A DNA stretch of 64,000 nt. Source: Microlunatus capsulatus (lineage in GTDB: Bacteria > Actinomycetota > Actinomycetes > Propionibacteriales > Propionibacteriaceae). Positions 35,189 to 42,981 of this stretch are shown here, one piece after another. The notes beneath the pieces were generated by a model. That model saw nothing but the letters and a program-made list of their open reading frames with translations, was not told the DNA's origin and did not search any database. Position 1 is the first letter of the stretch, and every line of letters starts with the position of its first letter. The stretch is from the NCBI RefSeq assembly GCF_017876495.1, contig NZ_JAGIOB010000001.1, positions 1,116,001 through 1,180,000 of the forward strand, given 5' to 3'. The position numbers were made by a program, and so were the translations under genes.

Positions 35189-35204
35189 TACTGTGGCACC
35201 CGTG
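35189..35204 (+). promoter_or_regulatory. Candidate leaderless promoter of the HipA-like kinase gene
   Basis: TACTGT at 35189-35194 is followed by seven bases and the GTG at 35202, so the transcript would begin at the start codon. No ribosome binding site precedes that GTG, which supports the choice of both start and promoter. Confidence 0.5.
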
Positions 35205-35960
35205 CTCCCCCGGATCGCCGCCACGGCCTACCTGACCCCGCTGCGGGAGGGCGGCTCGCTGCCGGCGCTGATGGAGGCCGACGACCTCGGCACCTACGTC
35301 GTCAAGTTCACCGGCGCGGGCCAGGGCCCCAAGGCGCTGGTCGCCGAGATCGTCGTCGGGGAGATCGCCCGCGCCCTCGACATCCCGGTCCCCGAGCTCG
35401 CGCTCGTCGACGTCGACCCCGAGATCGGCCGCCGCGAGCCCGACGAGGAGGTCCAGGAGCTGGTGACGCGCAGCGCCGGGCTGAACCTCGGCGTCGACTA
35501 CCTGCCCGGCTCGGTCGGCTACGACACGACCTTCACCGTGGACGCGACGACCGCCGCCCGGATCGTCTGGCTCGACGCCTTCGTCGCCAACGTCGACCGC
35601 AGCCGCCGCAACACCAACCTGCTGATCTGGCACAAGGCGCTGTGGGCCATCGACCACGGCGCGTGCCTGCGCTTCCACCACGCCTGGGGCGACGTCGGGG
35701 CCTTCGCGGCGTCGGCCTACAACTACGCCGACCACGTGCTGGTGGGGGTCGGCGACCCGCGCGCCGTGCACGCCGAGCTGGCGGCCCGGGTCGACGCGGC
35801 CCTGCTGGCCGAGGTGCTCGCGCTGGTGCCCGACGCCTGGCTGCAGCCCGACCCGACCCGGCCGGACCCGCGGGCCCCCCACGACGCCCCGACCGCCCGC
35901 GAGGTCTACCGCGAGTACCTGCTGGCCCGGTTGGACGCGGCCGAGCGGTGGCTGCCGTGA
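35202..35960 (+). CDS. HipA-like kinase family protein
   Basis: A protein of about 252 residues. N-terminal GSLPALMEADDLGTYVVKF resembles the ATP-binding start of HipA/PI3K-like kinases; WLDAFVANVDRSRRNTNLL and ALWAIDHGACLRF carry the catalytic-loop Asp/Asn and the metal-binding Asp of the fold. It is much shorter than toxin HipA (about 440 residues) and has no HipB antitoxin beside it. In actinobacteria this short form is regularly paired with a DUF3037 gene, as here, with a GTGA start/stop overlap. Target unknown. The GTG at 35202 is chosen from its promoter spacing; a GTG at 35193 is possible. Confidence 0.8.
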   Translation: MLPRIAATAYLTPLREGGSLPALMEADDLGTYVVKFTGAGQGPKALVAEIVVGEIARALDIPVPELALVDVDPEIGRREPDEEVQELVTRSAGLNLGVDYLPGSVGYDTTFTVDATTAARIVWLDAFVANVDRSRRNTNLLIWHKALWAIDHGACLRFHHAWGDVGAFAASAYNYADHVLVGVGDPRAVHAELAARVDAALLAEVLALVPDAWLQPDPTRPDPRAPHDAPTAREVYREYLLARLDAAERWLP

Positions 35961-36349
35961 GCCGGCACGCGTTCCAGTACGCCGTGCTGCGCGCCGTGCC
36001 CCGGATCGAGCGCGGGGAGTTCGTCAACGTCGGCGTCATCCTCTACTGCCAGGCCCTGGACTACCTGCACGCCGCCGTCGTCGTCGACGACGTCCGGCTG
36101 CGGGCGCTGGCCGAGGAGGTCGACCTGGACGCCGTCCGCACCTCGGCCGAGGCCGTCGTCGCCGCCTGCCGGGCCCCGGAGGGCACCGCGCGGGAGGGCA
36201 CGGGGCTCGCGCACACCTTCGGCCGGCTGACGGCGCCGCGGAGCACCGTCGTCCAGCCCTCCCCCGTCCACGCCGGGGTCACCGACGACCCGGCGGGCAC
36301 CCTGGGCCGGCTGCTCGGCACCCTCGTCGCCCCGCCGGCGCCCGCATGA
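35957..36349 (+). CDS. DUF3037 family protein
   Basis: A 130-residue protein starting SRHAFQYAVLRAVPRIERGEF, which with NVGVILYC is the hallmark of DUF3037. The family has no known activity; it is nearly always encoded beside a short HipA-like kinase, so the two likely act together (inference from gene pairing). It overlaps the kinase stop codon by four bases (GTGA), and its own stop overlaps the next start by four bases (ATGA), so the three genes form one tightly coupled unit. Confidence 0.85.
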   Translation: MSRHAFQYAVLRAVPRIERGEFVNVGVILYCQALDYLHAAVVVDDVRLRALAEEVDLDAVRTSAEAVVAACRAPEGTAREGTGLAHTFGRLTAPRSTVVQPSPVHAGVTDDPAGTLGRLLGTLVAPPAPA

Positions 36350-36819
36350 GCACCGGCACCCCGGTGGGCCCGGTCGTCTGGCGGCTCGGCGGCCCGCCGC
36401 TGCTGCTCCGGCTGGCCCCACTGGTGGCCCTGGTCTGGATCGTCGGCGGCGGCCTGCGCGACCTGCTCGACCCCGCCCGCCCCCGCGGCGGCGCCGACCT
36501 CGCCCTCGCCGCCGGCTTCGTCCTGCTGCTGCTCGTGGCGGCGGCCGCGGTGGTGGTCACGGCCCGGACCCGGGTGGTCGTCGACGACGACGGGGTCGAG
36601 CTGCGCGAGATCGGCACCCGCCGGTTCGGCTGGTCCGAGATCACCGGCGTCCGCGTCGACGCCGCCACCCCGCCGCGCTGGCTCGCGCTGAAGCTGGCCG
36701 ACGGCCGCCGCCGGGCGCTGCCGGCCCCCGGCGGCGCGCTCCGCCGCCGCACCGACACCACGGTCACCGACGCGGCCGACCTCATCCAGCGGCGCCTCGC
36801 CCGGCAGCGCCGGGGCTGA
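36346..36819 (+). CDS. Membrane protein with PH-like domain
   Basis: A 157-residue protein with two predicted membrane helices (about 20-35 and 51-70), followed by a cytosolic domain of about 80 residues: VVVDDDGVELREIGTRRFGWSEITGVRV. The pattern of a bacterial PH-like (bPH) domain is clear, although no ligand site can be read. Third gene of the HipA-like/DUF3037 unit, joined by an ATGA overlap. It converges with fprA with only nine bases between the stops. Actinobacterial bPH membrane proteins of this type are mostly uncharacterised. Confidence 0.75.
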   Translation: MSTGTPVGPVVWRLGGPPLLLRLAPLVALVWIVGGGLRDLLDPARPRGGADLALAAGFVLLLLVAAAAVVVTARTRVVVDDDGVELREIGTRRFGWSEITGVRVDAATPPRWLALKLADGRRRALPAPGGALRRRTDTTVTDAADLIQRRLARQRRG

Positions 36820-36828
36820 GCGGACCGG

Positions 36829-38268
36829 TCAGCCGTCCTCGGCCGGGACCTGCGCCGCGGCCAGCAGCTCGACGCGGTGGGCCAGCGTCGTCCGCAGCCG
36901 GCCGTGGCTGGTACCCAGCGCCACCTCGGCGGCGTCGATCCGGTGCCAGGCGGGCAGGTCCAGCGCGTGCAGGCCGCGGCCGGCCAGCAGCCGGTCGAGG
37001 TCCCCGGACCGCCCGCGGGGAGTCAGCCGGCCCGCGTCGACGTCGGCCAGCAGGGAGGCGACCGTCTCGACGGCGTCGGACTTGTTGGTGCCGATCACCC
37101 CGGTGGGGCCGCGCTTGATCCAGCCCGTCACGTACTCGTCCGGGGAGAACCCGCCGTCGCGGATGACGCGGCCCTCGGCGTGCGGGACGCGGCCCGTGCC
37201 CGCGTCGTAGGGCACCCCCGGCAGCGCGACGCCCCGGTAGCCCACGGAGCGCACGACGAGGTCGGCGTCGACGGTGCTGAGCTCGCCGGTGCCCTCGACG
37301 TAGCCCTCGGTGCCGATCACCGTGCGCTCCAGCTCGATGCCCGTGACGTGGTCCTCCCCCAGCACGCGGACCGGCCGGGTCCAGAAGTGCAGGTGGATCC
37401 GCCGGGACGCCCCGGTGAGCGGTCGCTGCGCCCACTCCCGCAGCACCGCCACGTTGCGCGCGGCCACCTTGTCCTGGGCGACGACGGCCAGGCTCGAGGC
37501 GTCGAACTCGAGGTCCTCGGCGCTGACGACGAGGTCGAGGTCCGGCAGCTGGCCGAGCTCGCGCAGCTCCTTGGTGGTGAACGCGGTGTAGGCCGGCCCG
37601 CGGCGGCCGAGGACGTGGACGGTGTCGACCTGCTTGCCCGCGAGCGAGGCCAGCACCTCGTCGGCCATGTCGGTGTCGGCCAGCTCGTCGGAGGTCTTGA
37701 CCAGCACGCGGGCCACGTCCAGCGCGACGTTGCCGACCCCGACGACGACCGCCGTCCGCGACTCGCGCACCAGCCGGGCGATCTGGGCCCCGGCGTCGGC
37801 CCCGGGGACGCCCAGGGGGTCGGCCTCGGTGTGCGCGTCGGGGTGGACGTCGGGGTGCCCGCAGTACCAGTTGACGAACTCGGGGGCGCCGAGGCTGCCG
37901 CGCAGGTCCTCCCCGGGGATGCCGAGCCGGCGGTCCGAGCCCGCGCCGTAGGCGTAGAGGACGACGTCGACGGCTCCGCGCAGCTCCTCGACGGTGAGGT
38001 CGCGGCCGATGGTGACGTCGCCGTAGAAGGCGACGTCGGCCCGCTCGAGCGTCCGCTCCAGCGTGTTCCGGATCGAGCGGATGCTGTGGTGGTCGGGGGC
38101 GACGCCGTAACGGACCAGGCCGAACGGGACGGGCAGCCGGTCGATGACCGCGACCTCGACGGGCACCGCGGACTGCGCGGTGAGCGCCTCCGCGGCGTAG
38201 ATCCCGGACGGCCCCGCGCCGATCACGGCGACGACGAGCGGGGTCGGGTCCGGGGCGTCCTCGCTCAT
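36829..38268 (-). CDS. fprA: Ferredoxin/adrenodoxin-type NADP+ reductase FprA
   Basis: A 479-residue FAD enzyme close to mycobacterial FprA and adrenodoxin reductase, passing electrons between NADPH and ferredoxin. The FAD-binding GxGxxG motif is GAGPSGIYAAEAL (15-27); RYGVAPDHHSIRSI is the adrenodoxin-reductase block; the NADP site is VVVGVGNVALDVAR near 180; and the C-terminal TGWIKRGPTGVIGTNKSDA is a family signature. The ATG at 38268 is chosen over a GTG-like upstream extension; CATACT lies seven bases before it, so the mRNA may be leaderless. Its start follows the rne terminator. Confidence 0.94.
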   Translation of the reverse strand: MSEDAPDPTPLVVAVIGAGPSGIYAAEALTAQSAVPVEVAVIDRLPVPFGLVRYGVAPDHHSIRSIRNTLERTLERADVAFYGDVTIGRDLTVEELRGAVDVVLYAYGAGSDRRLGIPGEDLRGSLGAPEFVNWYCGHPDVHPDAHTEADPLGVPGADAGAQIARLVRESRTAVVVGVGNVALDVARVLVKTSDELADTDMADEVLASLAGKQVDTVHVLGRRGPAYTAFTTKELRELGQLPDLDLVVSAEDLEFDASSLAVVAQDKVAARNVAVLREWAQRPLTGASRRIHLHFWTRPVRVLGEDHVTGIELERTVIGTEGYVEGTGELSTVDADLVVRSVGYRGVALPGVPYDAGTGRVPHAEGRVIRDGGFSPDEYVTGWIKRGPTGVIGTNKSDAVETVASLLADVDAGRLTPRGRSGDLDRLLAGRGLHALDLPAWHRIDAAEVALGTSHGRLRTTLAHRVELLAAAQVPAEDG

Positions 38269-38299
38269 GGCGGCCAGTATGGCCGGTGCCCCTGGACGC

Positions 38300-38335
38300 G
38301 CAGGACGCCGCACCCGGCCGGGTGCGGCGTCCTGC
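38300..38335 (-). terminator. Terminator of rne, perfect 36-base palindrome
   Basis: The 36 bases are a perfect palindrome that can fold into an extended stem around a GGCC turn. It lies about 20 bases after the rne stop codon and just upstream of fprA, isolating the two transcripts. Confidence 0.85.
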
Positions 38336-38355
38336 GTCCGTGCGGAGCCCGCGGG

Positions 38356-41300
38356 CTAGCTGGACGGAGCCGGCTCGCCCTGCGGGTCGGCGGCCGGGGC
38401 CGCCTGCGGGTCGGCCACGGTGGGCACGTCCTGGTGCTCGGCCGGCGCGGGCTGCTCGGCGGGAGCCGCCTGCTCGGAAGGGGCCGTCGGCTCGGCCGGG
38501 GCCGTGGTCGACGACGTGCTCGGCGCGCCCTGCTCGCGGACGGCGCGGCGACGGGTGCCCCCGCGACGGGCCCGCGGGCGCTCCTCGGGCTCGGGCGTCG
38601 GCTCGGGAGCCGTCGGCTCCGTCGCGCTCGGCTCGGGTGTCGTGGGCTCAGGAGTCGTCGGGTCCGGCGTCGTCGTGGGCTCAGCCGTCACGTCGGTCGA
38701 CGGGGTGTCGACCGCGAGCGCCGGCTGCTCCTCGACCGCGGCCGGCTCGGCCACGGGCTCGGGAGCAGGGTTCGACGGCGCGCTGGGCCGCGGCTGCCGG
38801 TCGCCCCGGCCACCGCTGTCCCGGCCACCGTTGTCCCGGCCGCCGTTCTCGCCGCGGCCGCCGTGCTCACCGCGACCACCCCGGCCACCGCCGCCGCTGT
38901 CGCCCCGGCCACCGCCGTTGCCACCGCTGTCGCCCCGGCCACCGCCGTTGCCGCCACCGCCGTTGTCGCCCTGGTTGCCGCCGCCGCGACGACCGCTCCC
39001 GCGACCGGAGTCGCGGGTGCCGCCGTCGGCCTGGCGCTGGGAGTCGACCGGCAGGTCGTGGATCTCGACGCCGCGGCCGTGGCAGTGCGGGCACTCGGTG
39101 GTGAAGGCCTCGGCGAGGCCGGTGCCGATCTTCTTGCGCGTCATCTGCACCAGGCCGAGGCTGGTGACCTCGGCGACCTGGTGCCGGGTCCGGTCGCGAC
39201 CCAGGCACTCGACCAGCCGGCGGAGCAGCAGCTCGCGGTTGGCGGGCAGCACCATGTCGATGAAGTCGATGACGATGATGCCGCCGATGTCGCGCAGCCG
39301 GAGCTGGCGGACGATCTCCTCCGCCGCCTCCAGGTTGTTGCTGGTGACGGTGGCCTCGAGGTTGCCGCCGCTGCCGGTGAACTTCCCCGTGTTGACGTCG
39401 ATGACCGTCATCGCCTCGGTGCGGTCGATGACCAGCGAGCCGCCCGAGGGCAGGAACACCTTGCGCTCCAGGCCCTTGGCGATCTGCTCGTCCAGCCGGA
39501 ACTCCGCGAACAGGTCGCCCTGGGTCTCGGGGTCCCAGCTGCGGATTCGGTCCCCGAGGTGCGGGGCCACGTGGGTCACGTAGGACTCGACGGCCACGGA
39601 GGCGTCGTTCGGCCCGCCGTTGCCCTGGATGATCAGCTCGGAGAAGTCCTCGGTGAAGAGGTCGCGGACGATCCGGACGGTGAGGTCCGGCTCGCCGTAG
39701 AGCAGCTGCGGGGACTGGCCCGAGCTGACCTTCTTCTCGATGTCGGCCCACTGCGCCTTGAGCCGGTTGACGTCGCGGACCAGCTCCTCCTCGCTCGCCC
39801 CCTCGGCGGCCGTGCGCACGATGACGCTGGCCTCGCCGATGAGGTCGGCCAGGATCTCCTTGAGCCGGCGGCGCTCGGTGTCCGGCAGCTTGCGGGAGAT
39901 GCCCGAGAGGTGCCCGCTGGGCGCGTAGACGATGTAGCGGCCCGGGATCGAGACGTGGTTGGTGAGCCGGGCGCCCTTGGCCCCGACGGGGTCCTTGGTG
40001 ACCTGCACCAGGATCGTCTGGCCGGACTTGAGCACGCGCTCGACCTTGCGGCCCTGGCCCTCGGCACCGAAGGAGTCCCAGTCGACCTCGCCGGCGTAGA
40101 GCACGGCGTTGCGGCCCCGGCCGATGTCGATGAAGGCGGCCTCCATCGACGGCAGCACGTTCTGCACGCGGCCGAGGTAGACGTTGCCGATCAGCGACGC
40201 CGCGGAGTCCCGGTCGACGTAGTGCTCGACGAGGATGTCGTCCTCGATCACGGCGATCTGGGAGAGGTCCTCGGCCTGCCGCACGATCATCTTGCGGCTG
40301 ACCGACTCCCGGCGGGCCAGGAACTCGGCCTCGGAGAGGATCGGCGCGCGACGACGACCGGCCTCGCGGCCGTCCCGGCGGCGCTGCCGCTTGGCCTCCA
40401 TCCGGGTGGAGCCCTCGATGCCGGTGACCTCGGAGCTGGCCGAGCGGGTGTTCTTGCGCGGCTCGCGGACGCGGACGACGACCTCGCCCGGGTCGTCGGC
40501 GGAGCTGCCGGCGTCCTCTCCGCGACGGCGACGACGACGACGGCGGCGGCGCGAGCCGTCACCCTCCTCGCCGGACTCGCTGCCGTCCTCGTCCTCGGCG
40601 TCGGCCGAGCCCTCGGGCTCGCCCTCGGCGGCCGGGGTGCTGTCCTCACCGGCGTCGGCGGGCGCGGCGGGAGCAGGGGTCGACGCCTCGGCCTCGTCCT
40701 CGCCCTCGGCGTCGGTGCTGTCGGCGCTGTCGTCGTCACCACCGGTGCGGCGACGGCGGCGGCCACCGCGGCGACGGCGGCGGCGGCGGGAGCCGTCCCC
40801 GTCCCGGCTCTCGTTCTCGTCGTCGTCCTCGTCGTCGGCGTCGGGCTCGCCCTCGGTGCCGTCCACCGGCTCGGCGTCGGCGGGCTGGACCTGCTGGTCC
40901 GGGTCGGCCGGGGCCGTCTCGTCGGCCTGCACCTGGGTGCCGGCGGCGGTGTCCTCGAACACGTCGAGCGGGGACTCGTCCAGGGGGGCGAGGTCGGGGA
41001 CCGGGGTCTCCTCCAGCGCCTCCTCCAGCTCGTCGGCCGGCTGGCCGTCGCGGGCGATGGCGTCGGCCAGCTGCTGAAGGGCCGCGGGCACCTCGGCCGC
41101 GGCCTCCTCGCCGGCCCAGGCGCCCGTGCGGGGCTCCGCGGCGGGCTCGGGCAGCAGCGACGCGACGCTCGGCTCGTCGGCGGGGCTCTCCGCGACCGGC
41201 GCGGCCGGCTCGTCGACGGCGGGCACCTCGGCGGCCGGCACCTCGGCGGCGACGCTCACCTCGGGGACGACGCTGGCCTCGGCCAGCAGGTCGTCCGCGG

Positions 41301-41805
41301 ACGCCTCGGCGGCCGGGGCGGCGACCTTCTTGGCCGCGCGCTTGCGGGGCGCGCGCTTGGCCGGGGCGACCGGCGCCTCGGGCGTGGACTCGGGGGTGCC
41401 GTCGGCCGGCGCCGCAGCGGCGGGCTCCTCGACGGCGGGGGCGGCGGCCTTCTTGGCCGGCCGCTTGGCGGCGGCCTTGCGCGCGGTCTTCTTGGCCGGC
41501 AGCGGCGCGTCGTCGGGGGGCGTGCCGCCGAGCGGCTCGGCGGCGGGCGCGGCCTCGACGGCGGGGGCCGGGTCCGGCGTCGTCGCCGCGACCTCGGCCG
41601 GCGCGGCGACCTCGGCCGGCGCGGCGACCTCGGCCGGCGCGGCGACCTCCTCGGTCACGACGGGCGGGGCGGCGGGGTCGCCGGCCGGCGGACCGGCGGG
41701 ACGGCTCGCGGCACGTCGCCGGCGGCGGGGGGCCGCGGCGGCGGGCTGGTCGGTGGTGCTGGTGCCCTCGGCGGGCTGGTTCGTGTCGGGCTCGTGGTCG
41801 AGCAC
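38356..41805 (-). CDS. rne: Ribonuclease E/G
   Basis: An 1,149-residue endoribonuclease, the main mRNA-decay and rRNA-processing nuclease of actinobacteria. Residues 1 to about 470 are low complexity: alanine/lysine repeats such as AKKTARKAAAKRPAKK, acidic stretches, and two arginine clusters. The conserved core starts near 500 with SRKMIVRQ; an S1 RNA-binding domain (SLIGNVYLGRVQNVLP) is at about 535-620; the catalytic Asp lies in VIDVNTGKFTG near 800; and the zinc-link motif CPHCHGRG is near 905. The C-terminal 220 residues are Gly/Asn/Arg-rich and then Pro/Ala/Glu/Thr-rich, likely a disordered scaffold for partners. GTG 41805 follows AGGAG at six bases. Confidence 0.95.
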   Translation of the reverse strand: MLDHEPDTNQPAEGTSTTDQPAAAAPRRRRRAASRPAGPPAGDPAAPPVVTEEVAAPAEVAAPAEVAAPAEVAATTPDPAPAVEAAPAAEPLGGTPPDDAPLPAKKTARKAAAKRPAKKAAAPAVEEPAAAAPADGTPESTPEAPVAPAKRAPRKRAAKKVAAPAAEASADDLLAEASVVPEVSVAAEVPAAEVPAVDEPAAPVAESPADEPSVASLLPEPAAEPRTGAWAGEEAAAEVPAALQQLADAIARDGQPADELEEALEETPVPDLAPLDESPLDVFEDTAAGTQVQADETAPADPDQQVQPADAEPVDGTEGEPDADDEDDDENESRDGDGSRRRRRRRGGRRRRRTGGDDDSADSTDAEGEDEAEASTPAPAAPADAGEDSTPAAEGEPEGSADAEDEDGSESGEEGDGSRRRRRRRRRRGEDAGSSADDPGEVVVRVREPRKNTRSASSEVTGIEGSTRMEAKRQRRRDGREAGRRRAPILSEAEFLARRESVSRKMIVRQAEDLSQIAVIEDDILVEHYVDRDSAASLIGNVYLGRVQNVLPSMEAAFIDIGRGRNAVLYAGEVDWDSFGAEGQGRKVERVLKSGQTILVQVTKDPVGAKGARLTNHVSIPGRYIVYAPSGHLSGISRKLPDTERRRLKEILADLIGEASVIVRTAAEGASEEELVRDVNRLKAQWADIEKKVSSGQSPQLLYGEPDLTVRIVRDLFTEDFSELIIQGNGGPNDASVAVESYVTHVAPHLGDRIRSWDPETQGDLFAEFRLDEQIAKGLERKVFLPSGGSLVIDRTEAMTVIDVNTGKFTGSGGNLEATVTSNNLEAAEEIVRQLRLRDIGGIIVIDFIDMVLPANRELLLRRLVECLGRDRTRHQVAEVTSLGLVQMTRKKIGTGLAEAFTTECPHCHGRGVEIHDLPVDSQRQADGGTRDSGRGSGRRGGGNQGDNGGGGNGGGRGDSGGNGGGRGDSGGGGRGGRGEHGGRGENGGRDNGGRDSGGRGDRQPRPSAPSNPAPEPVAEPAAVEEQPALAVDTPSTDVTAEPTTTPDPTTPEPTTPEPSATEPTAPEPTPEPEERPRARRGGTRRRAVREQGAPSTSSTTAPAEPTAPSEQAAPAEQPAPAEHQDVPTVADPQAAPAADPQGEPAPSS

Positions 41806-42118
41806 TCGGACTCCTCTGGTGCGCGGGGGACGCGCAGTTCTCGTTCGCCGCTCCGGCCCTGGGGCCGGGCGGCGGAAGCTGACGGGGACCGACGTGGTGA
41901 GCCGGGACTCCCGCGGTCAGGCACGGCCGTCGTCACACGCTCGGACCGGCTTGTCGCGGTGGAGACCTGAGTTCCTCACCAGCGTGGCGGGCTGTCACCC
42001 CACCACGGACGCGTCGAGGCCGGGACCCTCGCCTGGGACGGCTCGGAGCACCCGGTCGAGACCGAGTATCCCACACTCCTCCGCACGGACCCGCGAGGCG
42101 AGACCGCCGGTGCGCCCC
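41806..42118 (-). promoter_or_regulatory. Long leader and promoter region of rne
   Basis: A 313-base stretch without a gene. AGGAG stands just before the rne GTG. A -10-like GATACT (42065-42070, minus strand) would give a leader of about 255 bases. Long 5' leaders of RNase E genes are known in other bacteria to mediate self-regulation of the mRNA. Whether that occurs here is inference. No other structured element could be recognised with confidence. Confidence 0.4.
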
Positions 42119-42856
42119 TCAGGGCTCGACGACGGCGCCCGTGCCGCGGTCCAGGACGCCCTGGGTGAGGCGAGTGAGGACGGGCGGGTCGGCCGGCGCG
42201 GCCTCCGGCGCCAGGGCGACGAGGGCGGCCAGCACGTCGTCGGGCCGGACGGCGGGGGTGGTGTGCTCGAGGGTGACGAGCAGCCGTCGGCTGCCCGGCG
42301 GCGGCGGACCGACGGGCTCCTCCCCGGTCGCCGGGACGAGGGCGACGACGGCCACCCGGGCGTCGAACTGCCGCATCCCGTTCTTGGTCATCCGCTCGAC
42401 CCGGACCTCCTGCTGCTCGAGGAACAGCGCCACCGCGCCGTCGAGCACCGCGTCGGGAACCCCGGCCAGGTCGAGGGCCCAGACCGAGCCCGTCAGCAGG
42501 TCCGCGAGGGCCCCCGGCGTCGAGGGGACCACCTCGACCACGTCGAGACCGGGCGGCAGGGCGGCGTCGAGCGCGTCCCGGACCCGGGCGGGGTCGCAGG
42601 TGGCCGAGAGGCCGATCTCGAGGTACTCCGCCTCGCTGGCGGCGCCGGTCGGCGAGGCGTTGGCGTAGGCGATCCGCGGGTGGGGCGAGAAGCCCGAGGA
42701 GTAGGCCATCGGGACGCCGGCGCGGCGCAGGGCGCGCTCGAAGGCCCGGCCGAAGTCGCGGTGGCTGGTGAAGCGCGCCCGGCCGCGCTTGGCGTAGCGG
42801 ACCCGCAGCTTCTGCACCGGCGGGGCCTGCTGCTCCGGCTGGGTCCGAGTGGCCAT
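42119..42856 (-). CDS. TIGR03936 family radical SAM-associated protein (DUF2344)
   Basis: A 245-residue protein of the DUF2344/TIGR03936 family, recognised by KLRVRYAKRGRARFTSHRDFGRAFERALRR (shown in part) and SSGFSPHPRIAYA. The family always occurs with the TIGR03960 B12-binding radical SAM protein, either as a separate gene or as its C-terminal fusion, in an unknown RNA- or ribosome-related function near rne. Here the partner lies at 47022-48998, with four genes in between. ATG 42856 follows TAGGGT at eight bases with no binding site, which suggests a leaderless mRNA and rules out the 15-residue upstream extension. Confidence 0.88.
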   Translation of the reverse strand: MATRTQPEQQAPPVQKLRVRYAKRGRARFTSHRDFGRAFERALRRAGVPMAYSSGFSPHPRIAYANASPTGAASEAEYLEIGLSATCDPARVRDALDAALPPGLDVVEVVPSTPGALADLLTGSVWALDLAGVPDAVLDGAVALFLEQQEVRVERMTKNGMRQFDARVAVVALVPATGEEPVGPPPPGSRRLLVTLEHTTPAVRPDDVLAALVALAPEAAPADPPVLTRLTQGVLDRGTGAVVEP

Positions 42857-42870
42857 GGCCCAGCACCCTA
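42854..42870 (-). promoter_or_regulatory. Candidate leaderless promoter of the TIGR03936 gene
   Basis: TAGGGT (42865-42870, minus strand) precedes the ATG by eight bases. It suggests the gene now has its own promoter, as expected after it lost direct contact with its usual upstream partner. Confidence 0.5.
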
Positions 42871-42981
42871 CTGGGCCCGGCGGCGGCCGCCGCGGTATCA
42901 CCGCTCCCCCGCCGGACCTCCTGGGTGCACAGGGCGGTCCGGACTCCGGGCCGCCGACCCGAACCCACCGAGGAGGCGGCG

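Noticed and set aside
35202-35960. A HipBA toxin-antitoxin pair
   Set aside because: The kinase is the short form, and the neighbour is DUF3037, not a HipB-type DNA-binding antitoxin.
36877-41970. A 1,697-codon plus-strand frame across fprA and rne
   Set aside because: It is a shadow of two well-recognised minus-strand genes; composition is typical of antisense frames at high GC.
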